Source of the DNA: JAQVSH01 sp964451605
GTDB lineage: Bacteria; Bacteroidota; Bacteroidia; Bacteroidales; UBA4181
Length of the DNA stretch: 23,634 nt
Reading direction: 5' to 3'
Assembly: GCA_964451605.1 (NCBI GenBank)
Contig: CAYVJA010000045.1
Coordinates: forward strand, 1-23,634
A program made the translations under genes and the position numbers. Shown here one piece after another: positions 14,826 to 21,161 of this stretch (positions are counted from its first letter, which is position 1; each line of letters starts with the position of its first letter). The notes under the pieces are model-generated. The model worked only from the letters and a program-made list of their open reading frames with translations. It did no database searches and was not told the origin of the DNA.

Positions 14826-17102
14826 ATGTATCAAGCCTTTCAAAAAACGATTGAGTTGCCCGGCAACCGCTCCATTACTTTGGAGACCGGAAAACTGGCA
14901 AAGCAGGCCGACGGCTCTGTAATGCTGAAACAGGGTAAAACCATGCTTCTGGCAACGGTCGTTTCTGCCAAAGAAGCCAAGGAGGATGTCGATTTCATGC
15001 CGCTTACGGTAGAATACAAAGAAAAATATGCTTCGGCCGGCCGTTTCCCCGGTGGTTTTATGAAACGCGAAGGCAAAGCTTCCGACTATGAAATTCTGGT
15101 TTCCCGTCTTATCGACAGAGCACTGCGTCCTTTATTCCCCGACGATTATCATGCTGAGACCTATGTAACCGTAATGCTCTTTTCGGCCGATCCCAATATC
15201 ATGCCCGATGCGCTGGCAGGTCTTGCCGCTTCGGCGGCCTTAGCCGTATCGGATATTCCCTTTAACGGTCCTATTTCGGAAGTTCGGGTTGCACGTATCG
15301 ACGGCCAGTTTGTGGTTGACCCCACCTACGAAGAGAACATGTACGCCGATATCGACATCATGGTGGCTGCCACCTACGACAATATCATGATGGTTGAAGG
15401 CGAAATGCGTGAAGCATCGGAAGATGATCTGCTTGAGGCCCTTCAACTGGCTCATACTGAAATCAGAAAGCACTGCAAGGCACAGATGGAGTTGATGGAG
15501 ATGGTGGGGAAAACCGTAAAACGGAGCTACTGTCACGAGGTCAACAACGAGACCCTTCGCCAGCAGGTATTCGAAGCCACCTACAACAAAACGTACGAAG
15601 TGGCCAAAAGCCGTTTACCCAAACATGAACGTTCCGATGCTTTCGATGCGGTAAAAAGTGCCTTCCTGGAGAGCCTTCCGGAAGAGGAGCGCGAAGCTGC
15701 CAGGAAATTGGTAGACAGATACTATCACGATGTAGAAAAAAAGGCCATGCGCGACATGATCCTGAACGAAGGAATTCGTCTCGACGGCCGTACCACCACC
15801 CAAATCCGTCCTATCTGGAGCGAGATCGACTATTTGCCGGCAGCCCACGGATCGGCCATCTTTACCCGGGGCGAAACCCAATCGCTTACCACCGTTACGC
15901 TGGGCACCAAGCTCGACGAAAAGATGGTAGACGATGTTCTGGTTCAGGGATCGGAAAAGTTCACCCTGCACTACAACTTCCCTCCCTTCTCCACCGGCGA
16001 AGCCAAAGCCGCCCGCGGTGTTTCTCGCAGGGAAATCGGACATGGCAACCTGGCTCACAGAGCCCTGAAATCTATGCTTCCCGACGAATCGGAATGCCCT
16101 TACGCTATCCGCGTAGTTTCGGATATTCTGGAATCGAACGGTTCCTCGTCGATGGCTACGGTTTGTGCCGGTACGCTGGCACTGATGGACGCCGGTATTC
16201 AGATTAAGAAACCGGTTTCGGGTATTGCCATGGGTCTTATCTCTGATGCCAAAACCGGAAAGTTTGCCATTCTCTCCGACATTCTGGGCGACGAAGACCA
16301 CCTGGGCGATATGGACTTTAAGGTATGCGGAACCCGCGACGGTATTACCGCTACCCAAATGGACATCAAGGTTGACGGACTTTCGTACGAAGTACTTTCC
16401 AAAGCCCTGGCACAAGCCAAGGCCGGACGCTTCCACATCCTCGACAAACTGGCCGAGACCATCCAGACACCCCGTGCCGAGCTGAAGCCTCACACCCCCC
16501 GCATTGTACAGATCCGGGTTCCCAAAGATCAGATTGGCGCCATCATCGGTACCGGCGGCAAGGTAATTCAGGATATCCAGAAGACCACCGGTGCCACCAT
16601 TGCCATTGAGGAGGTCGATAACCAGGGTATTGTAGATATCTTCTCCGACAATAAGGCATCGATTGATGCTGCGCTTGCCCGCATCAACGCCATTATCGCT
16701 GTTCCCGAAATTGGCACCATCTACAAAGGCAAAGTAAAATCGATTGTAGCCTTTGGTGCCTTTGTAGAAGTTCTGCCCGGCAAAGAGGGGTTACTGCACA
16801 TCTCGGAGGTAGACTGGGCTCGTTTGGAAAATCTCGACGGCATCCTGAAAGAGGGCAACGAAGTGGAGGTGAAACTCCTCGACATCGACCCCAAAACCAA
16901 TAAAATGAAACTCTCCCGCAAAGTGCTTCTGCCCAAACCCGAAGGTTACGTAGAGCGTCCCGAGCGCGAACACTCCGATCGTCCGCGCGGCGACCGCAAC
17001 GATCGTGACCGTGGTGATCGTGGTGATCGCAACGGCGACCGTCGTGGTGGCGACCGTGGCGACCGTGGCGACCGCGGCGGCTACAACCGCAGAAGAGATT
17101 AA
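14826..17102 (+). CDS. pnp: Polyribonucleotide nucleotidyltransferase (PNPase)
   Basis: PNPase is the phosphorolytic 3'-5' exoribonuclease of RNA turnover, a ring-shaped trimer. The 758-residue product has two RNase PH domains separated by a helical domain (first about 1-230; second about 310-545, with FTRGETQSLTTVTLGT and PPFSTGEAKAARGVSRREIGHG), a KH domain (about 558-620, GAIIGTGGKVIQDIQ) and an S1 domain (about 629-700, GTIYKGKVKSIVAFGAFVEV...GLLHIS). The last 54 residues form a disordered Arg-Asp-Gly tail with GDR repeats. The ATG at 14826 fits the family start. No clear promoter was found in the 50 bases after the rpsO terminator, so read-through may contribute. A bidirectional terminator follows. 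Confidence 0.97.
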   Translation: MYQAFQKTIELPGNRSITLETGKLAKQADGSVMLKQGKTMLLATVVSAKEAKEDVDFMPLTVEYKEKYASAGRFPGGFMKREGKASDYEILVSRLIDRALRPLFPDDYHAETYVTVMLFSADPNIMPDALAGLAASAALAVSDIPFNGPISEVRVARIDGQFVVDPTYEENMYADIDIMVAATYDNIMMVEGEMREASEDDLLEALQLAHTEIRKHCKAQMELMEMVGKTVKRSYCHEVNNETLRQQVFEATYNKTYEVAKSRLPKHERSDAFDAVKSAFLESLPEEEREAARKLVDRYYHDVEKKAMRDMILNEGIRLDGRTTTQIRPIWSEIDYLPAAHGSAIFTRGETQSLTTVTLGTKLDEKMVDDVLVQGSEKFTLHYNFPPFSTGEAKAARGVSRREIGHGNLAHRALKSMLPDESECPYAIRVVSDILESNGSSSMATVCAGTLALMDAGIQIKKPVSGIAMGLISDAKTGKFAILSDILGDEDHLGDMDFKVCGTRDGITATQMDIKVDGLSYEVLSKALAQAKAGRFHILDKLAETIQTPRAELKPHTPRIVQIRVPKDQIGAIIGTGGKVIQDIQKTTGATIAIEEVDNQGIVDIFSDNKASIDAALARINAIIAVPEIGTIYKGKVKSIVAFGAFVEVLPGKEGLLHISEVDWARLENLDGILKEGNEVEVKLLDIDPKTNKMKLSRKVLLPKPEGYVERPEREHSDRPRGDRNDRDRGDRGDRNGDRRGGDRGDRGDRGGYNRRRD
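17003..17088 (+). repeat. 9-bp in-frame repeats encoding the GDR tail of PNPase
   Basis: Units close to GGCGACCGT or GGTGATCGT recur in frame and encode Gly-Asp-Arg, with asparagine- and arginine-containing interruptions. Period-9 repeats like these can change copy number without breaking the frame. Confidence 0.75.
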
Positions 17103-17140
17103 TACACATACCCGGCCTGCTCCAAAGCAGCCTGCCTGCA

Positions 17141-17176
17141 CAAAAAGAGCCTCTCGGATGAGAGGCTCTTTTTGTG
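17141..17176. terminator. Bidirectional rho-independent terminator between pnp and the AAA ATPase gene
   Basis: ACAAAAAGAGCCTCTC (17141-17156) and GAGAGGCTCTTTTTGT (17161-17176) are perfect 16-base inverted repeats around a GGAT loop. The A run upstream and the T run downstream give U tracts in both directions, serving the convergent pnp and ATPase genes. Confidence 0.9.
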
Positions 17177-17235
17177 TGTCCGCCTGGTATGTAGCGGAAG
17201 TGAGTACTGCCCTGTAAGCCACAAAATGCACCCGG

Positions 17236-18393
17236 TCAGTCCGGGAAAAAATCGAAATTAGTATAAGGCAAAACGGTTATTCCATTGCTTCTTTTTTGTA
17301 TCTGATTGCCTCCGTAGATTACATACCCTGTGTCGATTCCGCTTATTTTGCACCACATGGTTAAAGATTTGAAATAGGCATCGGTAATTGTTTGACCCGA
17401 TTTTATTTCTATCGGCACCAGTTGTTCAGGATTTTCTAGTAATAAATCTATTTCGGTGCCCACATTGTCGCGCCAAAAAAAGAGATTATTCGTTCTACCC
17501 CGATTGAACCGATTTTTCAGGAATTCAACCACCACCATATTTTCAAACAGATTTCCACGGAAAGGATGTAAACTCAGTTGATCCTTATTTTCTATCCCAA
17601 GCAAGGCAGAAGCCAATCCGGTGTCGTAGAAATACAGTTTAGGCATCTTTACAATCCTCTTGTTGAAATTTTGGTGATACGGCTGAAGGCGGAAAACAAT
17701 AAAGCTTGTTTCCAGTACCGAAATCCACGATGCAATCGTTTTATTATCTACACCCAATTCAATTGCCAAACTACTCATATTCAACAACTGACCTATTCTT
17801 CCTGCACAAAGCCTTACAAAACGTTCAAAAGAATACAAGTCTACAATATTTTTTATCAAACGGACATCCCTTTCCACATAGGTGCGTATGTAGTTGCTAT
17901 AATATTTTCCAGCATCCATATCCATATCGGAATACAGTTCGGGATAGAATCCCCGAAAAATCAACTCATCGGTCGAAGGGAGTGGTTGGTAAAGTTCGTG
18001 TAATGAGAGCGGCAACAGAAACAAGTATCCAACTCTACCGGCCAGGGTTTGCGAAATATTCTCCTGCAATAGAAAATTGTTAGAACCGGTAAGTATAAAC
18101 CGACCCTTTGTGGTACTCTCGTCTAACGTTTGTTGCAAGTACGAAAACAGATCTGGCACACGCTGCACTTCATCCAGAATAGCTCCATCGGGAAATCCAG
18201 ATAAAAATCCACGTGGATCCTCTATGGCAAAACGACGCATATCGGTATTTTCGAGATTCACATAGCTCTTTTCAGGAAAAACCCGACGTACCAAGGTCGT
18301 CTTTCCTGATTGACGCGGACCCACTACAGCAATAGCTCTGTATTGCTTCGACAGGGCAAACAACTCTTTCTCAGCGATTCTACTTATTTTCAT
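17236..18393 (-). CDS. AAA ATPase with DUF4143 nuclease-like C-terminal domain
   Basis: A 385-residue P-loop protein of the AAA_14/DUF4143 family, common in bacterial and archaeal genomes as lone genes in variable number. Visible motifs are Walker A GPRQSGKTT (25-33), Walker B AILDEVQRVP (71-80, Asp74-Glu75), a sensor-like FILTGSNNFLL, and a C-terminal domain with GTEIDLLLE...VPIEIKSG, the E-x-K pattern of PD-(D/E)XK-like folds. The function of the family is not established. The DNA is visibly richer in A and T than its neighbours, suggesting an acquired gene. Its ATG at 18391-18393 begins only 4 bases from the -7 box, implying a leaderless mRNA. The promoter lies within a 33-bp inverted repeat. 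It is convergent with pnp. Confidence 0.88.
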   Translation of the reverse strand: MKISRIAEKELFALSKQYRAIAVVGPRQSGKTTLVRRVFPEKSYVNLENTDMRRFAIEDPRGFLSGFPDGAILDEVQRVPDLFSYLQQTLDESTTKGRFILTGSNNFLLQENISQTLAGRVGYLFLLPLSLHELYQPLPSTDELIFRGFYPELYSDMDMDAGKYYSNYIRTYVERDVRLIKNIVDLYSFERFVRLCAGRIGQLLNMSSLAIELGVDNKTIASWISVLETSFIVFRLQPYHQNFNKRIVKMPKLYFYDTGLASALLGIENKDQLSLHPFRGNLFENMVVVEFLKNRFNRGRTNNLFFWRDNVGTEIDLLLENPEQLVPIEIKSGQTITDAYFKSLTMWCKISGIDTGYVIYGGNQIQKRSNGITVLPYTNFDFFPD

Positions 18394-18397
18394 GCCG

Positions 18398-18427
18398 CAA
18401 ATTTACAATTTAGGAATCGAATTCCAA
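18398..18427 (-). promoter_or_regulatory. Promoter of the AAA ATPase gene
   Basis: On the minus strand TTG (18425-18427), 19 bases, then TAAATTTG (18398-18405), a full match to the consensus. Only 4 bases separate the -7 box from the ATG. Confidence 0.75.
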
Positions 18428-18435
18428 GATTGTAA
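18403..18435. promoter_or_regulatory. 33-bp inverted repeat over the ATPase promoter (putative operator)
   Basis: Arms TTACAATTTAGGAAT (18403-18417) and ATTCCAAGATTGTAA (18421-18435) pair at 13 of 15 positions around a CGA centre. The repeat covers the interval between -33 and -7, including part of each box. A regulator binding site is the simplest reading. Confidence 0.6.
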
Positions 18436-18447
18436 GGAATTAATTCC
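18436..18447. promoter_or_regulatory. Second palindrome GGAATTAATTCC (putative operator half)
   Basis: A perfect 12-bp palindrome directly beside the 33-bp inverted repeat, repeating its inner core (GGAAT...ATTCC). The two centres are about 22 bp apart, close to two helical turns. Confidence 0.5.
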
Positions 18448-18492
18448 GTTAAAAAAAATACTATTCCAGACTGCACTTCGGGTTGATCATGG

Positions 18493-18516
18493 CAAAAAAA
18501 AGTGCAGAATCCTGCG
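18493..18516 (-). terminator. Possible weak terminator after the nitroreductase gene
   Basis: On the minus strand, just after the stop codon, GCAG-GATT-CTGC is followed by AC and eight T. The stem is only 4-5 bp, so termination efficiency is doubtful. CTGCACTT (18471-18478) and AAGTGCAG (18500-18507) offer a longer alternative pairing. Confidence 0.35.
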
Positions 18517-18517
18517 A

Positions 18518-19438
18518 TTAGTTACTTTCCGAGACAGAGGCAAAGGTTCTTCTAATCCCCTTTCTGTAGTGGACTGCGGGGTAGCCGAAAATCACAAAGA
18601 GCCCCTCACGGCTGGCATACTTAATACCATGTTTTTCGCGGAACTGTTTTGCCCGCGATCCGTTTTGGATTAACGGATGTATGCCCCCCAGCATGCAGCT
18701 GCCCAAACCCAACGACTCTGCAGCATACATGGCGGTAGTGGCTGCCACAATCGGATCGGCCGGATCGCAATAGGGCGAGCCATAAAAATAGAGAGCCAAA
18801 GGCGCATCGTAGGTAACCATATTGATTCCCTTCTGCCCGTTCGAAATATAAACATCGAAAAGCGGTCTGACAAAACCCGTAAAAAGTTCTGCGTTGGCTT
18901 TTCCCCAAAAGGGCCGCATCAGAGCCTGAAATCCTTTCGAGACAAACCACCGCATCCCCTTGAGGTATTCGCAGTAATCGAAGGCAAACTGCCGATTCTT
19001 TTCCTTGCCATTCAGAACCAGCACATAGACATCGGAAGGGGGAATTCCCATAGGAGAGGTAGAGGCTGCATCCAAAATCTTTGCTACCACATCAGGTTCA
19101 ATCTCCTTATCCAGAAACTCCCTCATACTGCGTCTTCTCTGAAAGAGCGATAAGAGCTGCTTAAAGGTTGCCGCACTTTGAACCGGAGGCAATTCAAAAA
19201 GATCCTCCTTTGAGAGTTCGCGGCCGCTGATGGCAATGGCATCGGAAGGGCAAACAGCCATGCAATGGCCACACCCGATGCATCCAAAAACCGGATGGTT
19301 TCCGTGGTTCACTTTTCCGTCTACAAGACAGAGGTTGAAATCTTTACAAACCGATACACACTTGCCGCAACCACTACATTTGTCGGTATCGAGCGTAATG
19401 GTTGCTTTTTCTTTGGTTCGGGAAGTGGGAATAGCCAT
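18518..19438 (-). CDS. Ferredoxin-nitroreductase fusion protein
   Basis: A 306-residue protein. Residues about 12-70 form a 2x[4Fe-4S] ferredoxin domain with both cysteine sets intact (Cys21, 24, 27, 31 and Cys53, 56, 59, 63). Residues about 95-300 form an FMN-dependent nitroreductase domain (RRRSMREFLDKEIEPDVVAKILDAASTSPMG, and AAESLGLGSCMLGG). Such fusions pass electrons from reduced ferredoxin to an FMN active site in anaerobes; the physiological substrate is usually unknown. The start MAIPTSRTKEK is the first in-frame ATG before the ferredoxin domain. It follows the sugar dehydrogenase gene by 43 bases in the same direction and has no clear promoter of its own, so a two-gene operon is likely. 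Confidence 0.9.
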   Translation of the reverse strand: MAIPTSRTKEKATITLDTDKCSGCGKCVSVCKDFNLCLVDGKVNHGNHPVFGCIGCGHCMAVCPSDAIAISGRELSKEDLFELPPVQSAATFKQLLSLFQRRRSMREFLDKEIEPDVVAKILDAASTSPMGIPPSDVYVLVLNGKEKNRQFAFDYCEYLKGMRWFVSKGFQALMRPFWGKANAELFTGFVRPLFDVYISNGQKGINMVTYDAPLALYFYGSPYCDPADPIVAATTAMYAAESLGLGSCMLGGIHPLIQNGSRAKQFREKHGIKYASREGLFVIFGYPAVHYRKGIRRTFASVSESN

Positions 19439-19481
19439 GATGGAGAAATTTTACCGGATAAGCATTCTATACAACAGACTC

Positions 19482-20897
19482 TCAGGGTTGAACCGGCACA
19501 AAGCGAACAATCATACCCGGCTCTTCCAGGCCCACATACACCAATCCGTCGGGCCCCATCACCACATTCCTGACCCGTCCTATTCCTTCGGCCAGTTTCT
19601 CCCGATGGATTACCTTCCGGCCATCGAGAACCATGCGTTCAATGTAATCGAATCGGAGAGAGCCCACCAAAAGATGGTTCTCCCATTTTGCAAACCGACG
19701 GCCCTTAACAAAGGTCATTCCGCAGGGTGCCATGGAGGGGGTCCACTGCAGAATGGGCTGTTCCATTCCCACCTTTACCGAGTCGGTGGCGAGAACCGTT
19801 CCATCGTAATTAATCCCATACGAAATTACCGGCCAGCCATAATTCTTGCCCGGCATAATCAGGTTCAGCTCGTCGCCCCCCATCGGGCCATGTTCGGTTT
19901 CCCAAACCTCACCGGTAACCGGATGAACCACCGTCCCCTGCGGATTGCGATGGCCATAGCTGTAGATGGTACGAATGGCTCCCTGCTCGTTTACAAAGGG
20001 GTTGTCGGAAGGAATACGACCGTCGTCGTGAATCCGATGGATCTTCCCGTTGGTATTGTCCAGCTTTTGTGGAAAATCGAAATGCTGTCCCCGATCGCCC
20101 ACACCAAAATAGAGGTATCCTTTGCCATCGAACGCCAGTTTGCATCCCCAGTGATGGCCCCTGTCGGTGGCCGGGCTCCCTGTAAAGAGCACCTCCAGAT
20201 CGATGAGCCGATTGCCATTGAGCCGGGCCCGCATGATTGCAGTGGAACCCAGACGGCTTTCACTCAGCGTGTCGAGAGCCGAATAGGACATATAAATCCA
20301 TCCATTCTTCTCGTACTCGGGATGCAGTGCCATATCCAGCAATCCCCCCTGACCCACTGACATAATGGGAGGAAGCCCTTCGATGGGCGGTGAAACCACG
20401 CCATTCGAAAAGCGGTGCAGGGTTCCTTTCCGTTCGGAGAAGAGCAGATCGCCATTGGGGAGAAAAGCCATTCCCCAGGGCACCTGAATTCCGGATATTA
20501 CTGTATCAATCAAAAAGTTATACAACTCCGAATGGATCATTCCATCGGCGGAAAGGGCAGGTTTCAGCAGTTTCCGATCGGCAGGAATCCCCTGCTTCAC
20601 ATAGCGCGCCAACTCTTTGAGTTCGCTGGCAGAAAACGTCTTTTCGAATGCCGGCATACCGATACTTATAATCCCTTCCGAGATACTTCGCTCGATAGAA
20701 GCCGTACCCGACTCCTCCATCCACTTTTTTTCGGCAAACTTCTCCAGATTGTCACCATGACAACCGGCGCAAAACATCTGATAGTTTGTAGCAGCATCAC
20801 GGCTAGTCGCCGAACCCGGACTATTCTTACATGCCGTGGAGAACAGAAGCATGAGCCCTCCAATACACAATAGGGTGAAAAAAGCGGGATTCTTCAT
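19482..20897 (-). CDS. Lipoprotein with cytochrome c domain fused to a PQQ-type sugar dehydrogenase domain
   Basis: A 471-residue envelope protein. A lipoprotein signal peptide ends in FSTAC (Cys23). A class I cytochrome c domain follows (about 35-110) with heme motif CAGCH (Cys43, Cys46, His47) and a likely axial Met81 in GMPAFE. The rest (about 135-471) is a six-bladed propeller of the soluble glucose/sorbosone dehydrogenase family: VPWGMAFLPNGDLLFSERKG, GHHWGCKLAFDGKGYLYFGVGDRG, YSYGHRNPQG and TEHGPMGGDELNLI. The arrangement suggests a sugar or polyol oxidised at the propeller with electrons passed to the heme. Whether the organism has PQQ is not visible. The ATG at 20895-20897 is taken because it starts the signal peptide; longer in-frame extensions are not credible. 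Confidence 0.87.
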   Translation of the reverse strand: MKNPAFFTLLCIGGLMLLFSTACKNSPGSATSRDAATNYQMFCAGCHGDNLEKFAEKKWMEESGTASIERSISEGIISIGMPAFEKTFSASELKELARYVKQGIPADRKLLKPALSADGMIHSELYNFLIDTVISGIQVPWGMAFLPNGDLLFSERKGTLHRFSNGVVSPPIEGLPPIMSVGQGGLLDMALHPEYEKNGWIYMSYSALDTLSESRLGSTAIMRARLNGNRLIDLEVLFTGSPATDRGHHWGCKLAFDGKGYLYFGVGDRGQHFDFPQKLDNTNGKIHRIHDDGRIPSDNPFVNEQGAIRTIYSYGHRNPQGTVVHPVTGEVWETEHGPMGGDELNLIMPGKNYGWPVISYGINYDGTVLATDSVKVGMEQPILQWTPSMAPCGMTFVKGRRFAKWENHLLVGSLRFDYIERMVLDGRKVIHREKLAEGIGRVRNVVMGPDGLVYVGLEEPGMIVRFVPVQP

Positions 20898-20918
20898 AGC
20901 TTCAGTGATTTTGTGGAA

Positions 20919-20926
20919 CAACTTTA
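20919..20926 (-). promoter_or_regulatory. Possible -7 box of the cytochrome c/sugar dehydrogenase gene
   Basis: On the minus strand TAAAGTTG, one base from TAnnTTTG, preceded at about 19 bases by TTGG. It lies 21 bases before the ATG. Confidence 0.35.
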
Positions 20927-21026
20927 CGATTTTACAAAAAAACAACCAACGAAAGGCATCACTAACAAAAAAATGCGAAAATAAATAGGCAATTTTGGCT
21001 TGGTCTTTATCTTGCGACCAATCCGA

Positions 21027-21042
21027 TGCGCTGCGCGCAAAT
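21027..21042. repeat. GC-rich palindromic element, copy upstream of the fucosidase gene
   Basis: TGCGCTGCGCGCAAAT. It matches the element at 23556 except for one inserted C there, and its first 11 bases match the element at 6742-6760 (minus strand). It lies 11 bases before the 21054 repeat tract. The intergenic stretch 20898-21161 holds no gene; apart from these repeats I see nothing clear in it. Confidence 0.6.
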
Positions 21043-21053
21043 GGCACAAAGGA

Positions 21054-21096
21054 ACAGTGTAGCAGTGTAACAATGCTCTAGTGCTCTAGTGCTGCG
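21054..21096. repeat. 8-bp tandem repeat tract upstream of the fucosidase gene
   Basis: Two units of (A/G)CAGTGTA (21054-21069), a 3-base step, then ATGCTCTA, GTGCTCTA and GTGCTGCG (21073-21096). The RTGCTCTA units are the same as in the array at 23571-23634 on the other side of the gene. Confidence 0.85.
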
Positions 21097-21108
21097 CTGA
21101 CGCGCGGG
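21093..21108. repeat. GC-rich palindromic element, copy at the end of the 8-mer tract
   Basis: TGCGCTGACGCGCGGG, sharing TGCGCTG and CGCGC with the copies at 21027 and 23556. It runs straight on from the 8-mer tract, overlapping its last unit. Confidence 0.5.
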
Positions 21109-21161
21109 TGGAAAAGTGATTGGGGTGACGTAGGATGTTACCTCCAAGTAGGCGGAAATAA

